From the NCBI RefSeq assembly GCF_051622035.1, contig NC_135355.1, positions 1,488,001 through 1,552,000 of the forward strand: a stretch of DNA of 64,000 nucleotides, given 5' to 3'. Position numbers and translations under genes: made by a program. The notes under the pieces were generated by a model, which was not told the DNA's origin, searched no databases, and saw nothing but the letters and a program-made list of their open reading frames with translations. The first letter of the stretch is position 1. Each line of letters begins with the position of its first letter. This stretch comes from Arctopsyche grandis (taxonomy: Eukaryota > Arthropoda > Insecta > Trichoptera > Hydropsychidae). This document shows positions 21,703 to 35,000 of this stretch, one piece after another.

Positions 21703-22095
21703 CAGTGGCGGCTCGTGAGCCTTCATAGAGGGAGGTCTGCATAGATTGATCGGTTTGTAACTAACTTTTTGACTATACCAGTTATCAAATGCAGACAAAA
21801 ATAGTATGCATATGTATTATACTGGGAGATTTACAGCCCTGCAGCCCATATAGACGGCAAAAATAGCATGCATTTGTACTGTGGCGGCTCGCTTATACGA
21901 CATGGTCGAGTTTGGTTGCCTTCCTGCGAGTGGGGACCAACTCGGCTGGGTTCGGAGAGCCACTACTCACTCTGCCTTTAACTGTCATATAATAAACACG
22001 TGCATTAACATGCCAGTCGTCTCATTCGTTCATCCCCTATAGTACTATACTGGGAGGGCTGTAGCCTCGCAGCCCATATAGACGAGCCGCCACTG
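21703..22095. mobile_element. hAT-like MITE with CAGTGGCGGCTCGT ends
   Basis: Perfect 14-bp inverted ends CAGTGGCGGCTCGT / ACGAGCCGCCACTG. The flanks CCATGCAT and AATTACAT are a weak match to an 8-bp duplication. The interior is interrupted by the 160-bp LTR-like element at 21882-22041. It lies between the divergent yurt and Sec8 genes. Confidence 0.55.
21882..22041 (+). mobile_element. 160-bp LTR-like element (TRIM-like solo LTR)
   Basis: Starts TGTGGCGGCTCGC, ends CATCCCCTATA, with perfect GTAC duplications (21878-21881 and 22042-22045). It contains AATAAACACGTG. Confidence 0.7.
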
Positions 22096-22652
22096 AATTA
22101 CATATTAATATTAGGGAATCATTCTGGGGTAGGGCTGTCAGATTTATTGATATCGAAACCGGGACATTTAATTGTATACCCCCTCCCCCCCCTCTCAGAC
22201 ACAGATATTACAATAATGATAAAAAAAATTGTAAAAAGCGTAAACTTAACAAATTCCATTTAATTAAGATCCTTGCTTTTGTAAACTAGTATTTCCTTTT
22301 TTTTCAGTTTATTTAGTTATTTTAATATTAAGTGAAATTAATTACATATTGCCAAAGAAGATCAAGAAGATTTCTCAATCTCGTTTTTCTTGCTTTTTTA
22401 AATGCACATTTATTTTATAAAATGGACGTTTAAATTGTTCCCTTAAAAATAACTCGATATTGAATTGGTATTGGTATTATCTACGTTTTTTTTTTCAATT
22501 TAAATTTATTTTTGGCTATAAATTACTACTTATAACGGTAATATACCGCCGCCAATATTTTCAAAAGCACGTCGCTCACAGTGGTTAAAAGTTTGGCCAC
22601 CCATCTTATATTCCTACATTCTTATCTTTTAAAAAGGAAAACAAAACAGCCA

Positions 22653-22885
22653 GTGGCATCACTAGGATTGATGTCACCCGGTGCGCTAAGTCAGGATGTC
22701 AAAATGAAAACTATTGTAATTGGATTATTAGTCACATTGCGATGGTCAAAAAGACAATTTTTGCCATTAAAATCGCGAATACGCAATATTTGGCACTCAA
22801 GTTCTCGTTAGTATGACTTTTCGGCTGCCAGATGTTCCGTTATAGAGATTTTATTGACTTTGTGACCAGTAATCACCGTACCGAA
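22653..22885. repeat. Degenerate dispersed repeat
   Basis: The start CAGTGGCATCACTAGG resembles hAT-type MITE ends. The part 22715-22885 matches 4270-4500, and in reverse 41495-41665, over sequence such as GCCAGATGTTCCGTTATAGA. The rest of 22100-23060 shows AT-rich sequence and no gene other than the Sec8 promoter zone. Confidence 0.45.
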
Positions 22886-23063
22886 AACTATTGCTTCGTT
22901 GAGTTTGTCATTCAAAAGAAATAATCGAGTATGGCCACACTGTTTTTGTCGATGACAACTGGCAGCATCGACGCGAACTGTCAAAACCCAGTATTTGACG
23001 AGTGGCCGATGGCTCGTTGTGTCAGTGGTCGATATTATTGATCGAAATCAATCAATCGTGAAG

Positions 23064-26000
23064 ATGAGCGTGAGTCCGCCGCCGGTGAAGCCTCCGAGGA
23101 CCGTCAAGCAGACCAGAGAGACGGTAAACCCTCAAACCCACTTCGCGTTTCGTGTACATATATAATATATATTAATCGCATACACCCACGTCTCTTATCT
23201 CGCATATTTGGTTACAGAGTGGTCTATTGATGACCGTCATAAGAACTCTATCGGCCAGCGAAACCAACGAACAACGCGATAGGGAAAAGGCCAAATTGGA
23301 AAAGGAATACAAAAAGTGTGACCAGAGAGTCGACGAGCTGGTGTCCGCCCACGATGCTGAGATCACCCAAGTTATGCAGGTGCGTTCAAATCGCCACGCA
23401 GACACTCCACTTTGTTTGTTTTCAATTCACTTGACGATACGAGTTGACGGTTTTTAGATATTTGGAAGTATATGCGGTGTGGTCGGAGCGTGCCGAGCTC
23501 GCGTTCAAGGAGTACGAGCTCGTCTAGTCGGATGTAAACAATTGTTGAGGTGGCGTCGGAACGACCTGCGTCGATTGTGCGGCGAAGCTGCCCAACACCG
23601 ACACACTCTGCTCTTGTTGAATCAAATGTTAGTCTATTCTGAATATAGTGAGAGTAATGTATTTTCAATTCTAATGCTAGTTTTTATTTGTAGAGAACAG
23701 TTGACTGGCGTCGGAACTGAAATGAGTGGTCATCTGCAAAAAGGACACTATTTGAATGCGGCTACGGTATTGAGAGCTGCTCTAATAACGGCGCAGACAG
23801 ATCTCTGCCGGGTGGAAGCTTTGCAACATTTACGAACAGATTTAGAGGTTTTTCTTTTTTAGGTGTCTTTTTAGGAGATATTTGTCTTGTTGTAGAAATT
23901 TATTTGATATATTTTGCAGTCCAAAAGGCAATCTTTGTACGACCGTATACTTGGACAGATAAATATAGCTCTATATCAAGTGCATCCAGAGGATTTTAGT
24001 TTGAAAAGGCAAGGCAGTTCGAGAAGACCTGGTTAGTTTCTATTGTCACTTTACTTATTTATTTACATATATACCAGGAAGGCCTTACAGGTAAACCACA
24101 ATGCGCCTTCCTGGCCGATTACAAATTACAATTACAGTGCAGCATTTTTTTTTTATATAAGTCACTGAATTACGAGACACTGAAAAACTCGCAAATCAAT
24201 GATACATCTATCAAATTATCTAACAAACTTATTTATTACACATTAATCAATCCCAAATTATAGGTGTCATATTGTATAGGAAGGATTTGAGCCAATTTTT
24301 TCCGGGAACCGTTTCAACAATGAAATCAGAGAAAGTTGGCAAACTCTGATAGGAAACGATCAACCTGAAGTCGCAAATCCAGGTCTGACCAACAGCATAC
24401 TCTGAAAAATTCATTTTCACTCGAGGCCCGGCCCTGGGATCGAACCCGACGCCTCTCGAAGCTAAGCAGAAGCTTAACGACCGAGCTATGCTGCTGGCTA
24501 ATATAAATACTGTTGCGTAGGGGTGGGTGGAGGATCCAAGTAAAAGGCCAAAGTCGTGTCACAGCATTTATTGATGATTAAGGAGATACACACACTGGCA
24601 GTGCTCAGTCCAGAATGTCTTGATATCGCCTAAGTACCGCCTTATAAGGGGCAGGTCTCTCAGGACATCTTCGACGTCTGATTTGCTTACCTATTGTTAT
24701 GGTCACGTACTCGGATATGTCTTCCCACGACATTCGGTACCACGGTATAGGTCACTTCTGAGAAGGGACCAAATAGCGGCCATTGTTTAGCCTACATGCA
24801 CTTAGAGTCTAGATATAATCCTTGAAACCAATTATAACGATCACGCAGTGTCTGGGATGCTACTCGGGCTAATCCGATTGCAACCACTCGGCGGCTCTTT
24901 TTAGTATACGTAACAATACTTTTGTAGTCTGGCTGAACTCCAGAAGCTCACTGGCGTCTGGGGCTGGTGCGATGGTTTATATCCTAGTCGGTTGTGCTAG
25001 CTTGTCTGTTGAGATCATACTCTCGGGGATTCCTGTGAGCTCGATATTATTTACCTTGTGTGAACGAAGATACATCAGGCAAGATCTGCTCTGCATACTC
25101 TTACAGGAACGCGATGATGCAATCGTACAACTTGTGTTTTATGACGAAATAGATGAGATCATCCTATTTTTTTTTAATGTGCAATAAATTTTTTTTAAGT
25201 CATGTCAAAAAGTTATTCTTCTTCTTCTTGTTAATGCCTTTTCCGCATCCGGACGTTGGCGACCACCTCGTGGATTATTTGAAGATATCCGCATCGGTCT
25301 TCGGTGGCTCGGAACAGATCTTCGGCGCTCATATCGGTCCACATGCGCATGTTTCGAAGCCAAGATAACTTTTTCCTGCCAATCCATTTTTTTCCTTCTA
25401 TTTTCCCCATGGTTATCAAACGGAGAAATTCGTATTTTGGACCCCGTATCATGTGTCCGAGGTACTCGCATCTTTCTCCGCTTGATGACAGAAACAAGTT
25501 CCCTGCCTCTCCCCATCATGCCGAGGACAGCTTCGTTTGATATCTTTTTGGTCCACGGAATCTTCAGCATACGCGTGTAGACCCACATCTCAAAAGCTTC
25601 GATGCGGCTGATCATCTTGGTCTTCAGAGTCCACGTCTCACATCCGTGTAGTAATACTGTCCAGACGTAGCTTTTCGCGAATCTCAACCGCGTATGAAGA
25701 TTGAGATGCTCGTTTGTAAGCGCCGCCTCCATTTTTACAAATGCTGTTCTAGCCATCTCGATGCGGATTCTTAGATCTTCATCTGGGTCCATATCTTCAT
25801 TCAGCCAGGTACCCAGGTATTTGAATCTTTTTACTCTTTCTATCGCCTCTCCATCCAACGTTAGATCACCGGTGTCTGTTTGCATTCTATCTACCATCAT
25901 AAATTTTGTCTTCTTTAGATTTATGCGCAGACCTCTTCGATTGCTTTCTTGATGTACACGGTCTAGAGGTCTTTGCAGGTCTGCTAAATTTTCAGCGACT

Positions 26001-29000
26001 AGTGCCGTGTCATCAGCAAATCTTATATTAGTGATCGTCTCGCCGCCCACTTTGATGCCCTCCGCCTCTTGGAGAGCATCGTGGAAGATGGATTCGGTGT
26101 AGGTGTTAAAAAGAGTAGGTGATAGGATGCATCCTTGCCTGACGCCCCGTTCTATAGGAATCTCATCAGTGAATTGATCATCGACACGTACCACTGCAGT
26201 CTGATTCCAATAAATATTTCGTAGCAATCTGACATCTCTGTCATCCAGGCCAATATTTTTTAATGTTTCCATCAGGCGAGCGTGTTGGACACGGTCAAAG
26301 GCCTTTTCAAAGTCTATAAAGCAGATGTACACAGGTTTACGGACTCCTCATGCATCTTTGAAGTAGTGTTTTCATACAGAAAAGGGCCTCTCGGGTACCC
26401 AAGCCTTGTCTGAACCCAAACTGCTCTCTGCTAATCGCCTCTTCACACGTTTTTCTTACCAAAATCTTATTAGCCAGCAGTTTGGCTTAATGGTAGCGTA
26501 TATATTTAGCACCACTGAGGTCGAAGGTTCGAGTCCTCGTCAAACTGCTGGTTAGGTTTGGGAGTTTTGTGACTACAAATCGATCGTTTCTCTATCAGAG
26601 TTTGCCAATTTTATCTGATCATTGTTGAAACGGTTCCTGAAAATTGGTAATAGATCATTTCCTGTTGTCACAAATCTGTGTGTATAATTTGTAGAAATTA
26701 TGCACATTTATCTGAAATCTATAGATATCTCTATAATTTCGTGTTTATTATATGTATAAAAGTTGTAATAATAATTGTACACAAAAATCTAAAAATAATC
26801 CATAGATGTCTCTATGATTATTATTTCTGTACTGATTAATTGTTATATGCTATGTATTCTGATTGTATATGTATTATTTTATTTCTGACCGTTATCGTAC
26901 ACTCGTCACATTGGAGCGATCTGTAATGACGAGTGTATATTGATTGTAACAATAAAATAAAAATTTTCACATTTTCACAGAATTACCACGACTAATCAGC
27001 AGTCAATCGGAAGACGGCATATTTGATATATCACCCCAATTTGAAATCGATTTAAGCGAAGATAGCAAAAACCTCAAAATACATTTAGCCATACTAATTG
27101 AAGCGAACGCAGTTATCAGTATGATGAAACAGTCTACGGAGGTTTGAGTCACATTATTTGATTTATAATACTTACTCGATTGAATCGTTTCAATGTATAT
27201 ATATTTTGTTTTTTATTACAGAGCATCAAAATTCACATGCAGACCGAATTGTTGAATGTAATTTCGAAAACGTCTCAGTATATACTAGACTTTGGCTCGG
27301 CGCAGTTGCCGTTGGCGCAGACTTCGTTCGGTGAACTGCTCACGGTAGAATCGGAAATCTCGAAGAAGAGCAAACTGGAGGCTCAATCTGCGCAGCCGTT
27401 GGTTGAACTCATCAGTCTGCTCTTGACTCAATGGAGAATTATAGCTGAAAGGCATGAAATATTATTGGAAATTTTGAAGTATTCTAATAAGAAATACAAT
27501 GCGCCAGGTATATCCTTGTATACGATGACGCACTATTGGAGTAGAGTACAAGCAGTGGTACGATTATTTTTGAATTCCATCAATTTATCACTGTATTTAT
27601 GTACTGTTATAATCCTCGTTGTTTACTTTTTCCAGCTTCAACTATTGTTGACGAATTATTTAGATATACAAAGCCTGAAATCGGGATCTCAACGAATGGT
27701 TTACCCCGAGCAACCTACAAATGTAGATATCAATTCGTATTTTGTCAAGAAGAAAACTCAAAGGTTGTTATTTATTGTATACTAACGGATATATGTACCT
27801 GGTGTTATCAGAGTTCCTAATAAAAATAGTCAAAAATCAACTATTAAATAGTTATTTTGAATTGGATAACGCCAGGTATACATTCAAAGCCTTGACGTAA
27901 TGATGGCATAAAATTAAGTACATTTATAAACTTTATCTTGAAAATAGACTCGAGGATTGCGGTGAAATTTTATGAAACTACCCTTTTAGAGCTATTGCAT
28001 ACCAGCTAATAGGTCGTGGGTTCAAATATGCTGCTGGTGAGGTCTTGTGGGTATTAAAAGTACACAGATCGACCGTCTCCAGTTAGAATTTTCCGATTTT
28101 TCATACCTTATTGTTTCAAATCCAATAAATCGGTATCCCCCCCCCCCCCACAGTTTCTCCCAAATTTGAGTTATTAGCATCTCGAATTTGTTGAATCTTA
28201 TAAATGCTACCTACATTATATATTTCTCGCAAATTTGCTGTGTATCAAATTTTTTGTTGACTGTCCATAGACGTCTCTATTGTATTCTATACATATACTG
28301 TTATGTTTGAAATATTGTTAGTAGTATGTAAAAAAATAATCTAATCATATGTGTCGCCTTGGGGTAATTCCATGTCATGGCGCATACGATGTATGCAGGG
28401 CCGCCGAGAGGAATTCCGGGCCCTATGACAAACTAAAAAAAATCTTATATATATGTAGGGTTGGAATTGAACGAAAGGCTGATGTATGGGCTATGGCTGA
28501 GAAAGGGTATGTTACGACTGATTGTGAGAAGGGGCAGGGATGTAACGGTTAGTCGCAGTTGGACCTGTGCTCCGCGCGGTTGGTCGCTAAACCTCCGCAC
28601 GTATCGTCTTAATAAACAACATGACTGAAAACGCACGTGTTTGATCTTCACCTCAACCGCCACATTCCAACCGTGGTCCTGATTTTCTACCACATATATG
28701 TACTTTTAATATGCGAAAAATCTACCAGAACTATTAGAAAGATACCTATATGTTGGTTGTTTGTTTTTAAAATAATTGAATGAAAAAGTATGATATTGTA
28801 ACGTGGGAACATGAAAGAGAGTATCCACTGTCTAAGTGCATTCGTGGGTGAACAATAGAGACCCCAGATTAGGCTAACGGGACTCAGTATGTTCCCAAAC
28901 GTAGGATACGCTTGAGTTCTCGCAGAAAAATAGACTCACCACGGTAGACCTTTACGTGCCTAGACAATAGATACATAAATGGATCGGGGAAGCTGTGGTG

Positions 29001-32000
29001 GTTGACTTGTCCTTCAGATTATTCTGGAGTGAGCGGTGGATCCATGTGAACCTTTGGAATCGTTGAATCAATGCTGTGAAGCGACTTTGGCCTTTCATTT
29101 GGATCATTTGGATCCTACGTAACTATATAACAGGTATGATGTCCAACACGGGGCACCTGGAGTAGTCCGGGCCCTAGAACTTTACCCCGGCTGCTTCCCC
29201 CCCCCCTCGTCTGCCTTCAATGTATAAATAAAAAATGACTAAATGAGTTTTTTAAAAGTGGACTAAGTTTTATGCCTAAAAAGGATAGTAAATGTGATTT
29301 CATCTGGTTGATTGGTTTAAAATACAATAGGATAAACATTTATTTCTAGTAAAAAGAAGTGTCGTCTGTTCAAATTTTCCGGATCTGCCGTTGAGACTGT
29401 GAGCGCTTCAGTAGAACGAGGCGATGAAGCTGCTGCTGCGGGATACAAGCTCGTGTGCACGCCATCTCCAGAACATCTGACACATATTTACCACGTGTTG
29501 GACGACTTCATGGATGAGATTGAAAATCACATGGGGTATTCTGTCAACATAGATCATCTGCAGCATGCTTCGCCTACGAATATACACTATTGAATTATAT
29601 TTTTACAGCGGTTCTGAATGCTCTCTGCGCGTGTACCTTGGCGAGCTGATACGTGGAGCTCAAGGTGAGCGCGCTGCCGCTCAACTCCTCGACCAGATCA
29701 ATGAACTGTGCTCTGAGCACGGGGCGTGGAGGGAGTTGACTGTTATTCCGTTGACGCCTACGAAGAATAAAACCCTCTTTAAGGCAAATATCGGCTTTGA
29801 AATGACGTAAACAGTATGGAATAGTTGTGTAATTTTTTATGTTTGATGTATATTGCAGTGTGGTGTACAATCTTGGGAAGCTTGTGCTCACGCCTTGGCT
29901 GGTTGGATCCGATTGGGCGATATCGGAGCTCGTGCTGCTCGATCGGCCTTAGCGCCAGCACTGACAGCTTTGGCTGCCGCAGCACGACGAAGAGCTACTT
30001 ATTTAGCACCTCATGCTCGTAGCAATTCTTGGAGAACTGATAATGACATCACAAGATTCTTAAAGTAAAGCTGAACAACTATTTAGTTAACTTCTTAAAC
30101 TCTTTGCTTCTTATCTTAGTGATAGGAAGCAATTTGTTAGATATGGTATTTATGAATCTCCTTCATTTTTTACGCGATCTGGTGTAACTCAGGGGTCCAC
30201 CTTAGGCCCTTTACTATTTACAATAGTTATTAATAACCTCCGCAAAGTACTACGCAATGCTTCATGTCTCTTGTTTGCAGACGGCGTTAAATTATTCTTT
30301 GCTGTTAAGGATGAGAGGCAAGCCTCTCTCCTTCAAGCGTATATTAACGCTGTTTTAGAGTTCAGTTCCAGTTTAGGCCTTGAACTGAATACTAGTAAAT
30401 GTGCCATTATGAGTTATGGACGTGCGAATTCGCTATATTGTCACGGATATTCCATTGGATCCGTGTTGTTGAAGCGTGTGGAATCTATGGTCGACTTGGG
30501 TATCACTTTTGATCCTCAATTCATCTTTCACAACCACATCAAGACAGTCGCTGACGTTTCCTTTCGTCGACTTGGATTTGTCTTGAGATATGCTAGGTTA
30601 TTCTCCAACCCCTTGTCTTCTCGCTTGCGTTTCAACTCGCTTGTTAGAAGTAAGCTAGAGTATAATGCGATTGTGTGGAATCCGCATGAAGCAAACTACT
30701 CTCTTATTATCGAAAAAGTGCAAAAAGCATTTCTTCGTTTTCTATATAAGAAAGAGTTTGGGTATTACCCATATCTCTATCCTACTCCTTTCCTTTTGGG
30801 CATGCTTGGGTATAATTCCCTTGAACTTCGGAGAAACTTCTCGTTAATTCGTTTCGTTCTCCAGCTACTGCGTGGTAATACGTCATACCCGTTGTTGCTG
30901 GAACAGTTGGGACTTTATGTACCTAATAATTATGTGCGTGGTAGATATCATCATTTGATGGTTGTACCTCCTGCTCGCACAGTTCTTTTCCGAATGGCTC
31001 CTATGCCAAGAGCTATTCGACTTCTCAATGAAATCGTTGCTGCCGTCCCTGAATGCGATATTTTCTACCTTGGTGAGCGTAGATTATAGGATATTATTTT
31101 AACATATTTATCTGGTAACCTGCGCTCATCATTACTTTCTCAATTTGAATGTGATGTATGAGTGGAATCTTAATCTACTCTCTTCCATTTGGGCCTCGCT
31201 GTGATTTTACTTTTTATTCATATTTTGTTTTATTTTGTTTTACTTTTTCTTTCTCCTTTGTACTATTTTAATTTTGTTCAATGTAAACAAAGAATGGGAT
31301 TTATGGATTTTATTTTTGGTTTTTACACTTTTGTTCATTTTTTTTTCTGATGTATTATTTTCCTTTTGTTACTTTTTTATATTATTTTATTTTACCATGT
31401 TTTCTATTTTTATTTTATATTTTACTTGTTTTTATATCTTTATCAAATGTAGGCCATTGTGGCGCATTAGGGTTCTTCCTGTAATGCCACAATGGTCCAA
31501 AACTATTAATAAATAAATTTAAATTTAAAACATATAATGAATGAATTGCTTTTAGGTCGTTGCCGAACTGGCTCTTATTGAAGAATACTCCCACGAAAGG
31601 CAAAAAAGATACACAATTTATGAATGATGTATGCATTAATTTTCCTTTTTATCTTACACTGCTTGTTATGATGGCGTTACCATGTTAAGTTTATTTCATT
31701 TTTTGAAGGACTTGCAACGAAGTTACGAACGCGAAGCTGAAATATTAGGTTCGAGCCTCGTCGACGGCAACGTCTCTGAACAGGAAATCATCACAAATAT
31801 AGTCACATTGAGAGACATTGCGATAATGTGTGAGACTATGGTATCAATAATGTTCATTTATTTGTAGACTTTGCTATTCCGTGCTATTTGTCGTTTCAAC
31901 TTTTAAAATGTCCAGGAATGGATGTTCGTCAAGTTGAGCCATTGGAAGAGTAATGCCAAATTGAACGTGTTGAACGCTTCTAAAATGAACGGCGTATCGT

Positions 32001-35000
32001 CTTCGCCTTCACCGATGGGTACAAAGCTTAAAAATTCCGTATCGCTCGACGCTCTCCTGGCCGAGTTGACCAATACGGCTGCAGTATTCGAAGAGATATC
32101 TGATAATTGTCTCTTATTATTACATTTAGAGGTAAAACATCTATTGTTTTTCAGCCGTCCTATGCTCGAAGCGGGGACGCGACAATTGGTTCAAGTCCAA
32201 AAGGTTCAACGACAAAATGTACCCGACAATTAGTGCAATATTTACTTATTTAAATTTAAACTGTAACGAACGGTTTTACGCGCGTTATCTGATCTCGCGG
32301 TGGGAGATCCAGAGGGCGGATACGTCGTTCTTCTTCCAAGGGTCGGGTTATAGGGAAACGTGAACTAACCTTGGGATACAGTTTATATAGTCGGGGAGGT
32401 TCCTGACTGCAAATCGTCTCGTTGATAACAGCTTCCTCGTGGTCGGGAGCTGGCTCTGCGCTTCGGGCCGGTCCACTCGCGTCTGATGTTTCTTCGGAAA
32501 CGGCGTGAGCAATACGAGGACGTTGGCTGGAACTCTTGGGAGAGAGTGATGCTGCACTCGACCTCACAGCGGTTCTTCAGCAAGATGGCGGATCTCTGGG
32601 CCCCGTCTCCCCGTGGAGACGTGCACAGGAGAGGTCCTTCTTCGGCGGGGGATGGCGGTAGAGAGACTCGCTCTCGATGCGAGCGCGCCTATATCGCGCT
32701 CTTTTCTTAGTTACTTTTTCCATTAAAATAGGAAAATTTAGTCGCTTGAACGTTATTTCCGTGGACATTTTGTCGCGTGAACATTTTGTGGCGGGTACAT
32801 TTTGTCAGTGCACTAATTGTCGGGTAAATTTTGTCGTTGAACCTTTTGGACTTGAACCAATTGTCGTGTAACCGCTCGAAGCAGTTAATGGACGCCATGA
32901 TTTTTTGTTTTTTTTTTTAGGTTAGGATGCAGTGCTTTTATTATTTGGGAAAATTGGGAAGTTCTTTAGGTCTAACGTCGGAGCCGGCACCGTCTGCATC
33001 GTCGACACACATTGTCCCCGAGTCTCCGGCTACGTCGCTTGCTCGTACTCTTCACGCCTTCTCCGAACACGTCGCACCCATTCTGCATCATAGGAGACGA
33101 AATGTACTACACTTGTATTATAGTAAAATAATGCTATTACTTTATTTTAATGAGAATTTCTGTATTTTTAGTATATAATGGAAGGTTTGGGCGAGATGAT
33201 GTCCGCTGTAGTAGTGGGTAGTTGGAGAGTAGGAGGCTCTGCAGCCATCGGAAGTGCTGCTGCCCAATTGGAGCCGTTGAGGCATTGTTTAACTGCTGCA
33301 CAAATTTCGCCCGACGGTTTGCACAAAGCGTCTCTATATTTACAAATGCTTACCATGACGTCTGAAGTAAGAATATACATACATTACGTTTGGGTTTGGT
33401 GCAAACGATCGACAAGCGCCAGACAGACTGAACCAGAGATTAACTGGATGGCTGCTTTAAACGCAATTCTCGACTTCACGAATGATAGATTGCACATCAG
33501 ATGACGAGTAACCTTTCGATGTGCACAGATGCAATTATTAAAATTGAGTTGGATCTTTCTGGCGAGTTTAATAAGGCAAAATTCGGAACTAAAGTATCAG
33601 GAGCACAGAACGTACAGTCGCGGTTTCGGAAACCGGAACACCATACAAAAATGTGATTTTGCGTGAAATTTCAGTGATCTTAAATAAAATAAACACCCAA
33701 AGTCATTAAAATGGTAGATTATATCATAGTGCTTTATTTTAACGACAATCGTTAAGAAAAGGAACAACAAAAAAAAAGGTAGTAAGAATTTTAGTCCGAG
33801 CCGGTTTTTATGACCAAACGCAGTCTCCACAGTTGAATGAAATTTTGTATGAAAAAACATAGTTGATTGTAAACTTTTAATTTTATTAGACACATGGTAT
33901 TATTTACAAATTATAAAAACTTAATTAATATTTTGTTGCAGCTTTTTTTGCATTTATGACGGCTTTTATACGGCTAGGCATAGAATCTATTAAGTTTCTT
34001 AAAATGTCGATGGGGAAGTCTTCATACCATACTTTTTCAATGGTCTATTTTAATGATTGATGGCTAGACACATTTGTTTTACTAATCCTATATTTAATAG
34101 CCATCCATAAATTTTCAATTGGGTTTTAATCGGGACTATTCCCAGGCCATGTTAATGTCTTTACACCCAATTCCTGCAAATAAACCCGAACCTAAAAAAA
34201 AGTAACAAATATATTTCAGTTTTTTGATCGAAATAATATTAATTACATTCAATACCATTAAATACAACTAATACTCACTAATTTAGCTCTATGACAAGGG
34301 GCAGAGTCATCTTGGAATATGACATCATCAGAATTTGAAAGATGGTTTTCCATTGATGGGATAAAACTTTCTTCTAGAATTTTTATATATGCTATTCCGT
34401 TAATGGAACCTTGCAGAAACTGTATTCGACCAATTCCATATTAAGAAAAACATCCCCAAACCATGTGGCTTGGGGGATGCTTCACTGTCTTCAGGGTACA
34501 CTTTTGGTCGAATCTTTCTCCAACTTTTCTTCGAACATACGGAAAACCATCGGAGCTGAAGAGGTTGAATTTCGACTCATCAGAAAATATCACTTGTCGC
34601 CAATCCGATGTCGTCCAATTTTTGTGATATTCCGACCACTCTAATCGGTTTTTCATCATTTTCTTCGTAATGAATGGTTTTTTCGCAGGTTTACGAGCGT
34701 ACAGTCTAGCTTCTCTGAGTCGTCTTCTTAAGGTTACATCACTTATTTCAATTGAAAATTGATCCCAGATCTCTTTTCTTATCTCTACAGCAGTTTTGAA
34801 CCGTGTCCGTAAAGATAATTGAGTTATCAGGCGATCTTGTCTCTCGGATGTGCATCTTTTGGGTCCTGTCCCTTTCTTACGAGCAAAAGTTCCAGAATCC
34901 TTTTTATTTTTCATTATTCTTGACACAGTAGATACAGAACGTCCCATTTGTTGAGAAATTGATCGCAATAAATGTGCAGAGTCTGCCAAAGCCGCGATTT

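Noticed and set aside
26473-26550. tRNA gene
   Set aside because: Box A and B are present, but it is continuous with a SINE body and tail, and the cloverleaf is imperfect. The same holds for heads near 24500 and 42153.
32486-32710. Small frames in the GC-rich block of Sec8 intron 14
   Set aside because: No domain, inside a TIR element, no splice signal linking them to Sec8.
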